The notes: generated by a model from the sequence alone, not told the origin. 64,000 bases of DNA from an uncultured Massilia sp. (GCF_913773735.1 NZ_CAJYEB010000010.1:124001-188000), one strand, 5' to 3'. Positions 1 to 10,167 are shown, counted from the stretch's first letter. Numbers and translations are program-made.

Positions 1-79
1 GCCATGAAATGAAAATTTCTTTCAGGAATTGAACGGAATCGCCGGCCGGCGTTCGCCCGGCCGGCGCGACGGCCCGCAA

Positions 80-107
80 TTGTGCGGCGCGGCAGATGCG
101 CTAGAAT
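80..107 (+). promoter_or_regulatory. Candidate sigma-70 promoter for the polysaccharide cluster
   Basis: A TTGTGC hexamer at 80-85 and a TAGAAT hexamer at 102-107 are separated by 16 bp, and they lie 34 bp upstream of the first glycosyltransferase start. The -10 box matches the consensus well and the -35 box only partly. Positions 1-79 hold no gene that I can support. Confidence 0.4.
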
Positions 108-141
108 CGGCCCTGTCTCTTGTTTTTACGGCAAGGAATCC

Positions 142-1392
142 ATGCGCAGTCATCCCTCCACGGCGCCTGCCGGCGTCCGTCCCATCGTCTTCGTCGTCCG
201 CGACCCCCTGCCGCCGATCCGGGCCGACGTGCTCACGCTGTTCGGCACCGAGATGCCGCGCTATGGCGTGGCGACGGAACTGGTGGGGCAGGGCGGCGGC
301 GACGGCGCCGGCGGCTCTCCCTGGCCGGCCGGCGGCATGCACGTGGTGGGTTCGCTCAGGAGCCGCTTCGCCAGCGTCTGCTCGCCGCTGTGGGACCTGC
401 TGGGCGTGCTGCGCGCGCTGCGCGGCCGCCGTCCGGCCTGCATCCAGGTGCGCGACAAGATCGCCAGCGGCGTGCTCGGGCGCCTGGTCGCGGCCGTGCG
501 CGGCGTGCCGTTCGTGTACTGGATGTCGTTTCCCATCGTCGAGGGCTTCGAGGTGCGCCGCGACGAGATCGGACGCCGCACGGGCCTGGCCAACCGCCTC
601 CGCTGGGCCGCGCACGCGCTGCGCGCGGCGGCCTCGCGCCTGGCCATCTACAGGCTGGTGCTGCCCGGCGCGCGCCACATCTTCGTGCAGAGCGACGCCA
701 TGGCCGACTGGCTGGCCGCCAAGGGCTTTTCGCGCGCGCGCATGACGGCCGTGCCGATGGGCGTCGACGCCGCGCTGTTCGACCGCGCGGGCATCGAGCC
801 GGTGCAGGATGCGCGCCTGGACGGGCGCCGCGTCGTGCTCTACCTGGGCCGCATCGCCCAGTCGCGCCGCTCCGACTTCCTGCTGGACGTCGCCGACGAA
901 CTGCGGCGCGCGCTGCCGGAAACGCTGCTGGTCATCGCCGGCGACGCGCCCTCCGACGACGAAATGGCCTGGATGCGCGGCGCCATCGCCGCGCGCGGCC
1001 TGGAAGACCACGTCCTGCTGACCGGCTGGCTGCCGCAGCGCACGGCGCTGGGCTATGCCGTGCGCGCCGAGGTCGGGCTGTCGCCGATCCCGCGCGGCAC
1101 GCTGTTCGACGTGTCCTCGCCCACCAAGCTGGTGGAATACCTGGCGCTGGGCATCCCCAGCGTGGCCAACGACATTCCCGACCAGCAGCTGGTCGTCGAC
1201 GAGAGCGGCGCCGGCCTGTGCGTGCCGATGGAAGCCGAGCCGTTCGCCACCGCCACGCTGCGCCTGCTGCACGACCGGGCGCTCGCGGCAGCGTTCGCGT
1301 TACGTGGCCCAGCGTACGTAAGACAGCATCGGACGTATGCTATTCTGGGCCAGAATGTTGCAAAAATTTACAAAAAAATCCTGATGGAGTAA
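142..1392 (+). CDS. GT4-family glycosyltransferase
   Basis: This is a 416-residue group 1 (GT4) glycosyltransferase, predicted to transfer a sugar from a nucleotide donor during exopolysaccharide assembly at the cytoplasmic face of the inner membrane. The C-terminal Rossmann-like donor domain begins near residue 229 with VVLYLGRI. It carries the E/D-rich donor region around residues 320-342 (SSPTKLVEYLALGIPSV). The frame is open upstream to 82, but the ATG at 142 follows an AAGGAA ribosome site, so I start there. It is followed after 8 bp by the adenylate-forming enzyme gene. Donor and acceptor sugars cannot be read from the sequence. Confidence 0.88.
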   Translation: MRSHPSTAPAGVRPIVFVVRDPLPPIRADVLTLFGTEMPRYGVATELVGQGGGDGAGGSPWPAGGMHVVGSLRSRFASVCSPLWDLLGVLRALRGRRPACIQVRDKIASGVLGRLVAAVRGVPFVYWMSFPIVEGFEVRRDEIGRRTGLANRLRWAAHALRAAASRLAIYRLVLPGARHIFVQSDAMADWLAAKGFSRARMTAVPMGVDAALFDRAGIEPVQDARLDGRRVVLYLGRIAQSRRSDFLLDVADELRRALPETLLVIAGDAPSDDEMAWMRGAIAARGLEDHVLLTGWLPQRTALGYAVRAEVGLSPIPRGTLFDVSSPTKLVEYLALGIPSVANDIPDQQLVVDESGAGLCVPMEAEPFATATLRLLHDRALAAAFALRGPAYVRQHRTYAILGQNVAKIYKKILME

Positions 1393-1400
1393 GGGCAAGC

Positions 1401-2717
1401 ATGTCGACCTGGACCTATTCGCTGAAGTTTTCGCTGCGTTCGCTCGCGCGCGAACTGGTCCGCAACATCTGGGGACGCGCCTTCGTCTACCCGGCGCTGG
1501 CGGCCAACGAACGCGCGCCTTCGCGCCTGGCCGACTACGCCGCGCGCCGTGCCCGCAAGCTGGGCGTGGCGCTGGACGGCGACGCCGGCGCGCTGGCGCG
1601 CCTGGCGCCCGGCACCCCGGTGCTGACCAAGGCCGACGTGCGCCGCGACCCGCAGCGGCTGGTGCGCCCGCGCGGTCCCGGGTCGTGGCTGCGCACCACC
1701 ATCAAGACCAGCGGCACGTCCGGCTCGCCGCTGACCATCGTGCAATCGGTCGGCAACCTGGTGCGCGAGGAAGGCTTCGTCTACCGCCAGCTGCGCTGGA
1801 TCGGCTGGCGCTTCGGCCAGCGCCGCGCCTGGATCCGCGGCGACATCGTCTGCGCCGACCACCCGCGCGACGGCAGGTACTGGTGCCGCGACTGGATCGG
1901 CAACATGCTCATGATGTCGTCCTACCACCTGTCCGGCGACACGATCGGCCGCTACATCGATGCCCTGGAACGCTTCGACCCCGTCGTCATCCACGCCTAT
2001 CCGTCCTCGATCGCGGCGCTGGCCGCCTGGCTCAACGCGGCCGGGCGCCGCTACCGCGGCACGGCGCTGCGCGGCGTGATGACGTCGTCGGAAACCCTGG
2101 AGCCGGACGTGCGCGCGGCGGTCGAGAAGGCCTTCGGCACCCGCGTCTACGACTGGTACGGCCAGGCCGAGCGCGTGGCCGCCATCGGCACGTGCGAGCG
2201 CGGCAGCTACCACGTGCTGACCGACTACAGCGGCGTCGCGCTGCTGCCGACGGAACGGGAGGACGGGGCCTGCGAGCTGGTCGGCACCACGCTGAACAAC
2301 GCCGCCATGCCCCTGCAGCGCTACCGCACGGGCGACACCGTCATCCCGCACGGACCGGACGAGCCGCCCTGTCCCTGCGGCCGGGCGTTCCCGACCGTGC
2401 GCGCCGTGGTCGGGCGCCAGGAAAAGATCGTCACGCTGCCGGACGGCCGCCTCGTCGCGCGCCTGGACCGCATCTTCCAGGGGCACGACCGCCACCTGGT
2501 CGAGGGCCAGGTGCTGTACCGCGGCGCCGGCGAGTTCGTGCTGCGCGTCGTCGCCACCGACGGCTTCACGGATGCCGACGCGCGCGCGCTGGTGGACAAG
2601 TTCCTGCTGCGCGTGCCCGGCGTGCAGGTGCGCGTGGAGCGCGTCGACGCGATCCCGCGCGGGCCGAACGGCAAGTTCGAGTTCATCGCCATCGCCGACG
2701 GCGGAGCCGGACGATGA
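1401..2717 (+). CDS. PaaK/CapK-like adenylate-forming enzyme (phenylacetate-CoA ligase family)
   Basis: This 438-residue protein belongs to the phenylacetate-CoA ligase/CapK branch of the ANL superfamily. The nucleotide-binding loop TSGTSGSPL lies at residues 103-111. A second core block near residues 229-258 contains SSETLEP and YDWYGQAER. A Cys-rich PCPCGR stretch near residue 323 precedes GRQEKIV. Members inside polysaccharide loci are common and are thought to activate a carboxylate, perhaps for acylation of the polymer; the substrate is unknown. The ATG at 1401 has an AAGGG Shine-Dalgarno and sits 8 bp after the preceding stop, so the two genes are probably cotranscribed. Confidence 0.85.
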   Translation: MSTWTYSLKFSLRSLARELVRNIWGRAFVYPALAANERAPSRLADYAARRARKLGVALDGDAGALARLAPGTPVLTKADVRRDPQRLVRPRGPGSWLRTTIKTSGTSGSPLTIVQSVGNLVREEGFVYRQLRWIGWRFGQRRAWIRGDIVCADHPRDGRYWCRDWIGNMLMMSSYHLSGDTIGRYIDALERFDPVVIHAYPSSIAALAAWLNAAGRRYRGTALRGVMTSSETLEPDVRAAVEKAFGTRVYDWYGQAERVAAIGTCERGSYHVLTDYSGVALLPTEREDGACELVGTTLNNAAMPLQRYRTGDTVIPHGPDEPPCPCGRAFPTVRAVVGRQEKIVTLPDGRLVARLDRIFQGHDRHLVEGQVLYRGAGEFVLRVVATDGFTDADARALVDKFLLRVPGVQVRVERVDAIPRGPNGKFEFIAIADGGAGR

Positions 2718-2787
2718 AGCGTGCGCGCATCGGGAAACGGCTGATGTATGATCGAAACATTGCCCGATTACTAAGGGTGGATGCCTT

Positions 2788-3918
2788 GTGCCAAGCGTGG
2801 ATGCCGGTGACGATGCGGACGGGAGCGCGCGCGTGAAGGCGCCGGCGCCGCGCGTCCTCATGGTCGGTACCGCACTGGAAGGGCGCGGCGGCGTGGCCGC
2901 GGTGGTGTCCGTCTTGCGCCGCCACGGCCTGTTCGAACGCGAGGCGGTGCGCTACGTGGCCACCCATGCCGACGGCTCGCGCCTGGCCAAGGCGCGCGGC
3001 GCGCTGGCCGGGTTCTGGCAACTGGCGCGCGCCTGCGTCGCGCAGCATCCGGCCGTCGTGCACGTGCACGCCGCATCGCACGCGAGCTTCCTGCGCAAGT
3101 CGATCGTGCTGCTGATCGCGCGCCTGGCCGGCAGCAAGACCATTTTCCACCTGCACGGCGGCGGCTTCCGGACCTTCGCCACGCAGGAGAGCGGGCCGTT
3201 GATGCGCCGCTGGATCCGCCACACGCTGGAAAGCAGTTCCATCGTGATCGCGCTGTCCGAGGGCTGGGCCGGTTTCGTGCACGGCTTCGCGCCGCGCGCC
3301 AGGGTGGCCGTGGTGCCGAATTCGGTGCCCCTGCCGGCGCCGCCCGCGCCGGGCCGCGAAGAGCCGGGGCGCATCCTGTTCCTGGGGCGGCTGGAGGCGG
3401 CCAAGGGCGTGTTCGACCTGCTCGACGCGGCCGCGCTGCTGGCGGGCGCCCATCCGCGCCTGCGCCTGGCGCTCGGCGGCGAGGGCAGCGACGCCGACGT
3501 GCAGGCGCTGCGGCGCCGCGCCGAGCAGCTGGGCATCGGCGACCGACTGGAGCTGCTGGGCTGGGTCGGCCCGCAGCGGCGCGACGCCGAACTGGCGCGC
3601 GCCAGCGCGTTCTGCCTGCCGTCGCATGCGGAAGGGCTGCCGATGTCGATGCTGGAAGCGATGGCGGCGGGCAAGGCGGTCGTCGCGACCGGCGTGGGCG
3701 GCATCCCGGAGACGGTGAGCGATGGCGACAACGGCCTGCTGGTGCCGCCGCGCGACGCCCCGGCGCTGGCCGCGGCGCTGGCGCGGGTGCTGGACGACGC
3801 CGCCCTGCGCGCGCGGCTGGCGCAGCGGGCGCGCGCCACGATCGAGCAGCACTATTCAACCGAGGTGGTGTGCGGGCAGCTGTCCGCCCTCTACCGTGAA
3901 CTGGCGGGGACGAGATGA
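2788..3918 (+). CDS. GT4-family glycosyltransferase
   Basis: This is a 376-residue group 1 glycosyltransferase. The acceptor-side N-terminal Rossmann fold starts with RVLMVGTALEGRGGV. The donor domain begins near residue 195 (RILFLGRLEAAKGVFDLL). The catalytic/donor block lies near residues 279-300 (AEGLPMSMLEAMAAGKAVV). I chose the GTG at 2788 because AAGGGTGG lies just upstream at 2773-2780; a GTG at 2833 is an alternative that would remove 15 polar residues. The stop overlaps the next start by 4 bp (ATGA), which implies coupling to the heparinase-like gene. Confidence 0.85.
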   Translation: MPSVDAGDDADGSARVKAPAPRVLMVGTALEGRGGVAAVVSVLRRHGLFEREAVRYVATHADGSRLAKARGALAGFWQLARACVAQHPAVVHVHAASHASFLRKSIVLLIARLAGSKTIFHLHGGGFRTFATQESGPLMRRWIRHTLESSSIVIALSEGWAGFVHGFAPRARVAVVPNSVPLPAPPAPGREEPGRILFLGRLEAAKGVFDLLDAAALLAGAHPRLRLALGGEGSDADVQALRRRAEQLGIGDRLELLGWVGPQRRDAELARASAFCLPSHAEGLPMSMLEAMAAGKAVVATGVGGIPETVSDGDNGLLVPPRDAPALAAALARVLDDAALRARLAQRARATIEQHYSTEVVCGQLSALYRELAGTR

Positions 3919-5876
3919 TGAGCGAAGCAACGGGCATGGTGTGGCTGGTCAACCGCTTGCGTTGCATGTCGGTGGCCGAGGTCGGCTACCGCATCCAGCA
4001 GGCGGCGGCGAAGGGCATGGCCAAGCGCGTGCGCCTGCGCACCGCGCCGCCGCTGCCGCGCGCCCGCACCTTCGCCGTCCACGGCGCGCCGCAGCTGGCG
4101 CCGGGCGAGCGCGAGCGCCTGCTGGCCGACGCCGACAGCATTTGCGCGGGCCACGTCGTGCTGTTCGCCAACCGCCGCTTCGACGTCGGCATGCCGCCGG
4201 TGTGGAACCGCGACCCGGACAGCGGCGTCGTCGGCCCGTCCATCTTCGCCGGCGACATCGCCATCACCAACCGCGAGCTGGTGGGCGACATCAAGCACGT
4301 GTGGGAACTCAACCGCCACCTGCACCTCGTGCGCCTGGCCCAGGCCTGGGCCGCGACCAACGACGTGGCCTGGCTGCATGCGCTGCACCACCAGCTGCGC
4401 AGCTGGCTCGACCAGTGCCCGCCGCTGGTCGGTCCCAACTGGACCAGCTCGCTGGAACTGGGCATCCGCCTGATCAACTGGGCGCTGGCGTGGCAGCTGA
4501 TCGGCGGCGAGGGCAGCGGCCTGTTCGCCGGCGAGGACGGCCAGCGCCTGCGCGCCGACTGGCTCGACGCCATCCATGCCCACTGCAGCGCCATCGCGCG
4601 CCACCTGTCGCGCCACTCGTCGGCCAACAACCACCTGATCGGCGAACTGGCCGGCCTGTACGTGGGCGCCTCGATCTGGCCGTGCTGGAAGTCGTCCGGC
4701 GCCTGGCTGGAACAGGCGCGCCGCGAGCTCGAGCACGAGGCCCAGGCCCAGTTCTCGCGCGACGGCGTGAACCGCGAGCAGGCGTTCGCCTACCACGTGT
4801 TTTCCAGCGAATTCCTGTTCGTCGCCGGCCTCGTCGGCCAGGCCTGCGACCACCCGTTCTCGCGCGCCTACTGGACCAGCCTGCAGCGCGCGCTGCGCTT
4901 CCTGCGCTCCGTGCGCGACGTCGGCGGCAACGTGCCGATGGTCGGCGACGCCGACGACGGCATCGTGTTCCGCCTCGACGAGGCCGGCAGCGACCGCGCC
5001 GCGCAACTGCTGGCGCTGGGCGACGCCGTGCTGCGCAAGGGCCAGCCCGCGCATCCGGGCGTGCGCTGGCTGCTGCACGCGCTGCCGGGCAAGCGGCCCG
5101 AGGCCGATCCGCACGAGTCCGAGACCGGCTGGGCCTTCCCGGACGGCGGCTACCTGCTGTTCGGCGCCCATTTCGGCGAGGCGAACGAGATCAAGGGCAT
5201 GGTCGACTGCGGCCCGCTGGGCTACCTCGGCATCGCCGCGCACGGCCATGCCGACGCGCTCGCCGTCACCCTGTCGGTGGGCGGCGAGGAGTGCCTGGTC
5301 GATCCCGGCACCTATTCGTACTGGCAGGAATCCAAGTGGCGCGACTATTTCCGCGGCACGTCGGCCCACAACACGCTGCGCATCGACGGCCTCGACCAGT
5401 CGGTCTCGGGCGGGCGCTTCATGTGGCTGAAGAAGGCGAAGGCGGCGATCGAGCGCATGCCGCAGTCGCCCCAGGAATTCGATTTCCGCGGTTCGCACGA
5501 CGGCTACGAGCGCCTGGCCGACCCGGTGCGCCATATGCGCAGCGTGCGTTTCGACGCGGCCACCTCGACGCTGGTCGTGCGCGACGAGGTGGCGGCCAAG
5601 AAGCACCACCAGGCCGAGATCTTCTGGCACTTCGCGCCGGGCCTGGACGTGCGCCTGAACAGCGCCGGCCTGCACGTGCGCGGCGAGCGCTTCGCGCTGC
5701 AGATGCACGCGCACGGGGCCGACCTGAAGCTGGAACTGGTGCGCGGGCACGAGAATCCGCCGCTGGGCTGGTATTCGCGCTGCTACGAGGCCAGGCAGCC
5801 GTGCGACGTGCTCAAGATCAGTACCGTATCGTCCGCCGTGCCCGTGGAGTGCAGGTTTACAATAACGTTTTTTTAA
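3915..5876 (+). CDS. Heparinase II/III-family protein
   Basis: The protein has 653 residues. An alpha/alpha-toroid region (about residues 100-380) contains the family's SANNHLIGE motif near residues 236-244. The C-terminal heparinase II/III beta-sandwich begins around 400 and includes HGHADALAVTLSVGGEE (from 443) and GTSAHNTL (near 480). Family members are polysaccharide lyases of uronate-containing polymers. In EPS loci they are usually inferred to trim or release the polymer. I see no convincing signal peptide, so export is unclear. The gene overlaps the upstream glycosyltransferase by 4 bp. A 120-bp gap with a T-rich start separates it from wecB. Confidence 0.88.
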   Translation: MMSEATGMVWLVNRLRCMSVAEVGYRIQQAAAKGMAKRVRLRTAPPLPRARTFAVHGAPQLAPGERERLLADADSICAGHVVLFANRRFDVGMPPVWNRDPDSGVVGPSIFAGDIAITNRELVGDIKHVWELNRHLHLVRLAQAWAATNDVAWLHALHHQLRSWLDQCPPLVGPNWTSSLELGIRLINWALAWQLIGGEGSGLFAGEDGQRLRADWLDAIHAHCSAIARHLSRHSSANNHLIGELAGLYVGASIWPCWKSSGAWLEQARRELEHEAQAQFSRDGVNREQAFAYHVFSSEFLFVAGLVGQACDHPFSRAYWTSLQRALRFLRSVRDVGGNVPMVGDADDGIVFRLDEAGSDRAAQLLALGDAVLRKGQPAHPGVRWLLHALPGKRPEADPHESETGWAFPDGGYLLFGAHFGEANEIKGMVDCGPLGYLGIAAHGHADALAVTLSVGGEECLVDPGTYSYWQESKWRDYFRGTSAHNTLRIDGLDQSVSGGRFMWLKKAKAAIERMPQSPQEFDFRGSHDGYERLADPVRHMRSVRFDAATSTLVVRDEVAAKKHHQAEIFWHFAPGLDVRLNSAGLHVRGERFALQMHAHGADLKLELVRGHENPPLGWYSRCYEARQPCDVLKISTVSSAVPVECRFTITFF

Positions 5877-5996
5877 CAGTCCTCGTCGCGATCCGTTGCT
5901 GAGCACGCCGTCAGCATGTTTCGAGCAGGACATCGCCTGGCGCCATGACGCGCCGGCCGTCCGCTGCGGGCCGGGACCCAACTGGAAAGGGAATGC

Positions 5997-7103
5997 ATGC
6001 TGATATATCTGGTGGCGGGCGCGCGGCCCAACTTCATGAAGATCGCACCGATCGTGCGTGCACTCCAGCAACAGCAGGCGTTGACCTGGAAGATCGTCCA
6101 CACGGGGCAGCACTACGACCGCGAGATGAACGACGTGTTCTTCGAGGAACTCGGCATTCCGCAACCGGACGTGTTCATGGCGGCGGGCGGCGGCAGCCAT
6201 GCCCAGCAGACCGCCAAGATCATGCTCGGCTTCGAGGAACTGTGCATGGCCGAACGTCCCGGCGCCGTGCTGGTGGTCGGCGACGTGAACTCCACGCTGG
6301 CCTGCTCGATCGTGGCCAAGAAGCTGAACATCCCGGTCGCCCACGTCGAGGCGGGACTGCGCAGCTTCGACATGGCGATGCCCGAGGAAATCAACCGCCT
6401 CGTCACCGACAGCATTGCCGACTGGTTCTTCGTGACCGAGCCCTCCGCCGTGGAACACCTGCGCCGCGAGGGCAAGCGCGACGCCGCGATCCACTACGTC
6501 GGCCACGTGATGGTCGATAACGTGCTGTACCAGGCGCACAAGCTGGAAACGGCGGACACGTCCGGCTTCGAGACGAGCGCCTGGAAGGCGGCGCGCCAGG
6601 AAGCGGGCGGGCGCTACGGCGTGGTCACGCTGCACCGCCCCAGCAACGTCGACGACAAGGACACGTTCACCCGCATCGCCGGCGCGCTCAAGGACATCGC
6701 GGCCGACCTGCCGCTGATGTTCCCGGTGCACCCGCGCACGCGCGCCAACCTGGACAGGTTCGGCATCGACCTCGGGCCGAACATCGCGCTGGCCGGGCCG
6801 CAGGCCTACATGGCGTTCCTGAACCTGTGGAAGGACGCCGCCGTGGTGCTGACCGACAGCGGCGGCCTGCAGGAAGAGACGACGGCGCTGGGCGTGCCCT
6901 GCGTGACGATCCGCGAGAACACCGAGCGCCCCGTCACCGTCGACGAAGGGTCGAACGTGCTGGCCGGCACCGATCCGGCCACCATCGTGCGCGAGGCGCG
7001 CCGCATCCTGCAGGGCGAGGGCAAGCAGGGCCGCCGTCCGCACCTGTGGGACGGCCGCGCCGCCGAGCGCATCGTCGAGGTCCTGGCCAGGGAGGTCGCA
7101 TGA
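5997..7103 (+). CDS. wecB: UDP-N-acetylglucosamine 2-epimerase (non-hydrolysing)
   Basis: This 368-residue enzyme interconverts UDP-GlcNAc and UDP-ManNAc to supply ManNAc-type sugars. The family landmarks are visible in order: [11 protein letters not shown] at residues 8-18, [28 protein letters not shown], and TDSGGLQEE near residues 286-294 followed by RENTERP. The length is normal. The start has a strong GGAAAGGGA ribosome site. The stop overlaps the next ATG by 4 bp. UDP-ManNAc made here is a plausible donor for the adjacent WecG/TagA-family transferase. Confidence 0.95.
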   Translation: MLIYLVAGARPNFMKIAPIVRALQQQQALTWKIVHTGQHYDREMNDVFFEELGIPQPDVFMAAGGGSHAQQTAKIMLGFEELCMAERPGAVLVVGDVNSTLACSIVAKKLNIPVAHVEAGLRSFDMAMPEEINRLVTDSIADWFFVTEPSAVEHLRREGKRDAAIHYVGHVMVDNVLYQAHKLETADTSGFETSAWKAARQEAGGRYGVVTLHRPSNVDDKDTFTRIAGALKDIAADLPLMFPVHPRTRANLDRFGIDLGPNIALAGPQAYMAFLNLWKDAAVVLTDSGGLQEETTALGVPCVTIRENTERPVTVDEGSNVLAGTDPATIVREARRILQGEGKQGRRPHLWDGRAAERIVEVLAREVA

Positions 7104-7864
7104 ACACGCACACGCCGCAGCGCCCCGCGGAGCGCGTCACGATGATGGGCTGCGCGATCGACAACCTGTCGATGGAGGAGACGCTGCAGACCGTCGAGGG
7201 CTTCATCCAGAGCGGCCGCCCGCACCAGCACGTCGTCGTCAACGTCGACAAGCTGGTCAAGGCCAGCCGCGATCCGGAATTGCGCCAGATTATCAACGAC
7301 TGCGCGCTGGTCAACGTCGACGGCATGCCGGTCGTCTGGGCCTCGCGCCTGCTGGGCAAGCCGCTCAAGGAGCGCGTGGCGGGCGTCGACCTGTTCGAGG
7401 CGCTGATGCGCCGCGCCGGCGAGAAGGGCTGGCGCGTGTTCCTGCTGGGCGCGAAGGAAGAGGTCGTCAGCAAGGTCGCCAGCACCTACCAGCGCAAGTA
7501 CCCCGAGCTGGTGCTGGCGGGCTACCGCAACGGCTACTGGAAGGGCGAACAGGAAGAGGCGCAGGTGGTCGCGCAGATCCGCGACGCGCGGCCCGACCTG
7601 CTGTTCGTGGCGATCAGCTCGCCGAAGAAGGAACAGTTCCTCGGCCGCTACCAGGCCGAGATGAAGATCCCGTTCGCGATGGGCGTGGGCGGCACGTTCG
7701 ACGTGGCGATCGGCCACGTCAAGCGCGCGCCGGTCTGGATGCAGAAGTCCGGGCTGGAATGGTTCTACCGCTTCCTGCAGGAGCCGCGCCGCATGTTCCG
7801 GCGTTACTTCATCGACGACATGGCCTTCGTCTGGCTGTTCGTCAAGGAAGCGACGCGGCGCTAG
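7100..7864 (+). CDS. WecG/TagA/CpsF-family glycosyltransferase
   Basis: This 254-residue GT26-type transferase belongs to a family that adds N-acetylmannosamine(uronate)-type sugars to a lipid-linked acceptor. Typical blocks are [14 protein letters not shown] near residue 49, [18 protein letters not shown] near 72, a central FLLGAKEEV, and [14 protein letters not shown] in the second half. The ATG overlaps the wecB stop (ATGA), so the two are probably translated together. WecB product and WecG-type acceptor chemistry match, but the exact sugar is inference. Confidence 0.9.
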   Translation: MNTHTPQRPAERVTMMGCAIDNLSMEETLQTVEGFIQSGRPHQHVVVNVDKLVKASRDPELRQIINDCALVNVDGMPVVWASRLLGKPLKERVAGVDLFEALMRRAGEKGWRVFLLGAKEEVVSKVASTYQRKYPELVLAGYRNGYWKGEQEEAQVVAQIRDARPDLLFVAISSPKKEQFLGRYQAEMKIPFAMGVGGTFDVAIGHVKRAPVWMQKSGLEWFYRFLQEPRRMFRRYFIDDMAFVWLFVKEATRR

Positions 7865-7899
7865 ACGCCGCTGCGACAAAGTTAGGACAAAACAGGGAT

Positions 7900-7955
7900 G
7901 GCGGCCCGCGTGGCCGCCGAGCACAATAAAAAACGCGCCAGCCACGGCATGGCGC
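7900..7955. terminator. Two hairpins between the WecG-type gene and galE
   Basis: The first hairpin has 7-bp arms GGCGGCC (7900-7906) and GGCCGCC (7912-7918) without a following T run. The second pairs GCGCCA (7935-7940) with TGGCGC (7950-7955) and is preceded by an A run (7928-7933). On the minus strand the second hairpin therefore reads as stem plus T run, an intrinsic terminator facing away from galE. No minus-strand gene needs it, so it may block antisense transcription or simply act as a leader structure. Confidence 0.35.
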
Positions 7956-7987
7956 CTGCCAACACTTACATGTAGAAAGAAAGCACT

Positions 7988-8986
7988 ATGAAAATTCTGG
8001 TTACTGGCGGCATGGGCTACATCGGCTCGCACACGGTCGTGGAGCTGCAGAACGCCGGCCACGACGTGGTCGCGTACGATAACCTGTCCAACGCCAGCCG
8101 CTCGGTGCAGGAGCGCGTGACCCGCATCACCGGCAAGCCCTTCGCGTTCGTCGAGGGCGACATCCGCGACCGCGCGGCGATGGAGGCGGTGTTCCAGGCC
8201 CACGAGATCGGCGCGGTGATCCACTTCGCCGGCCTGAAGGCGGTCGGCGAATCGGTGGCGCAGCCGCTGCGCTACTACGACAACAACGTCTACGGCAGCG
8301 TGGCGCTGTTCGAGACGATGGCGAAATACGGCTGCAAGACCCTGGTGTTCTCGTCCTCGGCCACCGTGTACGGCGATCCGGCCTCGGTGCCGATCCGCGA
8401 GGACTTCCCGCTGTCGGCCACGAATCCGTATGGCCGCAGCAAGCTGATGATCGAAGACATCCTGCGCGACCTGTTCAAGGCCGAGCCGGACTGGCGCATC
8501 GCACTGCTGCGCTATTTCAACCCGGTCGGCGCCCACGAAAGCGGCCTGATCGGCGAGGAGCCGAACGGCATCCCCAACAACCTGGTGCCCTACATCGCCC
8601 AGGTCGCCAACGGGCAGCGCGAGAAGCTGTCCGTGTTCGGCGGCGACTATCCGACCCCGGACGGCACCGGCATGCGCGACTACATCCACGTGGTGGACCT
8701 CGCCATCGGCCACGTCAAGACCCTGGACAAGCTGGGGCAGGGCGCCGGCCTCCTGACCTACAACCTCGGTACCGGCAACGGCAACAGTGTGCTGGAAATG
8801 ATCCATGCCTTCGAGCAGGCATGCGGCAAACCGATTCCCTACCAGATCGTCGACCGGCGTCCCGGCGACATCGCCAAGTGCTACGCCGACCCGACCCGCG
8901 CCCGCGAGGAACTCGGTTGGACGGCGCAGCGTGACATCGCACAAATGTGTGCAGATTCCTGGCGCTACCAGACTACGTCAAAATAA
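7988..8986 (+). CDS. galE: UDP-glucose 4-epimerase
   Basis: This 332-residue SDR-family enzyme interconverts UDP-glucose and UDP-galactose and so supplies UDP-galactose to the EPS transferases. The NAD-binding GGMGYIGSH is at residues 7-15, SSSATVYGD follows near 120, and the catalytic pair is Y148-x3-K152 (YGRSK). RYFNPVGAH and the C-terminal RRPGD substrate region are intact. Length matches GalE. A 123-bp leader with hairpins precedes it. The sugar nucleotidyltransferase gene starts 14 bp after its stop. Confidence 0.95.
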   Translation: MKILVTGGMGYIGSHTVVELQNAGHDVVAYDNLSNASRSVQERVTRITGKPFAFVEGDIRDRAAMEAVFQAHEIGAVIHFAGLKAVGESVAQPLRYYDNNVYGSVALFETMAKYGCKTLVFSSSATVYGDPASVPIREDFPLSATNPYGRSKLMIEDILRDLFKAEPDWRIALLRYFNPVGAHESGLIGEEPNGIPNNLVPYIAQVANGQREKLSVFGGDYPTPDGTGMRDYIHVVDLAIGHVKTLDKLGQGAGLLTYNLGTGNGNSVLEMIHAFEQACGKPIPYQIVDRRPGDIAKCYADPTRAREELGWTAQRDIAQMCADSWRYQTTSK

Positions 8987-9000
8987 CCAAGGACATACCC

Positions 9001-10167
9001 ATGAAAGCGATGATTCTCGCAGCAGGCAAAGGCACCCGTGTTCGTCCACTGACCTATGACCTGCCGAAACCCATGATTCCCGTACTGGGCAAACCCGTGA
9101 TGGCCTACCTGATCGAACACCTGCGCAAGCATGGCGTGACCGAGATCATGGTCAACGTCAGCCACCTGCACGAAAAGATCGAGGAGTATTTCGGCGAGGG
9201 CGAGCAGTTCGGCGTCCAGATCGGCTATTCCTTCGAGGGCTACACGAAGGAAGACGGCGAAGTCGTGGCGGTGCCGATCGGCTCGGCCGGCGGCATGAAG
9301 AAGATCCAGGAATTCGGCGGCTTCTTCGACGACACCACCATCGTCCTGTGCGGCGACGCGCTGATCGACCTCGACCTGAAGGCGGCGCTGCTGGAGCACC
9401 GCCGCAAGGGCGCGATGGCGACCGTCATCACCAAGGAAGTCCCGTGGGACAAGGTGTCGAGCTACGGCGTCGTCGTCACCGACCAGGAAGGCCGCATCAC
9501 CCAGTTCCAGGAAAAACCGAAGCAGGAAGAGGCGCTGTCGAACTTCATCAGCACCGGCATCTACATCTTCGAACCGGAAGTCATCGACCTGATCCCGTCG
9601 GGCGTCGAGTTCGACATCGGCTCCCAGCTGTTCCCGCTGCTGGCCGAGAAGGGCATGCCGTTCTACGCCCAGGGCCGCCCGTTCAACTGGCTCGACATCG
9701 GCAGCGTGAGCGACTACTGGGAAGTGCTGCAGAACGTGCTGACCGGCGAGGTCAACCACATGGACGTGCCGGGCATCCAGATCGAACCCGGCCTGTGGAC
9801 CGGCCTGAACACCAGCATCGACTGGAACGGCACCACGATCAAGGGTCCCGTCTATATCGGCTCGGGCGTCAAGATCGAGGCCGGCAGCACCATCATCGGC
9901 CCGACCTGGATCGGCCATGGCAGCCATATCTGCGAGGGCGCCGAAATCGTTCGCAGCGTGCTTTTCGAATATACTCGCGTGCTGAACGATGTCACCCTGC
10001 ATGAAATGATCGTCTTCAAGGAGTACGGCATCGACCGCGCCGGCCAGATGAAGCACGCGTCGGAATACAAGTCCGACGAATGGCTCAATGCGCGCGACCG
10101 CCGTCGTAGCCGTCGCAAGGAAGTCGACGAAGAGACAGAATCCACGTTAGAGAAAGTTAGCGCATGA
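9001..10167 (+). CDS. Sugar-1-phosphate nucleotidyltransferase with C-terminal left-handed beta-helix
   Basis: This 388-residue NDP-sugar pyrophosphorylase has the N-terminal signature MILAAGKGTRVRPLT and the pair LPKPMIPVLGKPV. The core contains GSAGGMKK, CGDALIDLD and FQEKP. From about residue 255 hexapeptide-type repeats (GPVYIGSGVKIEAG, GPTWIGHGSHI) form a left-handed helix. Such fused enzymes are usually annotated mannose-1-phosphate guanylyltransferase or glucose-1-phosphate nucleotidyltransferase, and base preference cannot be decided here. I use the ATG at 9001 rather than the upstream in-frame start at 8947, which lies inside galE. It overlaps manC by 4 bp. Confidence 0.9.
   Translation: MKAMILAAGKGTRVRPLTYDLPKPMIPVLGKPVMAYLIEHLRKHGVTEIMVNVSHLHEKIEEYFGEGEQFGVQIGYSFEGYTKEDGEVVAVPIGSAGGMKKIQEFGGFFDDTTIVLCGDALIDLDLKAALLEHRRKGAMATVITKEVPWDKVSSYGVVVTDQEGRITQFQEKPKQEEALSNFISTGIYIFEPEVIDLIPSGVEFDIGSQLFPLLAEKGMPFYAQGRPFNWLDIGSVSDYWEVLQNVLTGEVNHMDVPGIQIEPGLWTGLNTSIDWNGTTIKGPVYIGSGVKIEAGSTIIGPTWIGHGSHICEGAEIVRSVLFEYTRVLNDVTLHEMIVFKEYGIDRAGQMKHASEYKSDEWLNARDRRRSRRKEVDEETESTLEKVSA

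Noticed and set aside
120..1400. In-frame upstream extension of the PaaK/CapK-like gene through the first glycosyltransferase
   Set aside because: The translated extension is Arg/Pro/Ala-rich noise. The family start and a ribosome site are at 1401.
3891..7043. A 1050-codon minus-strand frame over the heparinase-like and wecB genes
   Set aside because: It is a shadow of high-GC coding DNA with no recognisable domain, while the opposite strand encodes clear family members.
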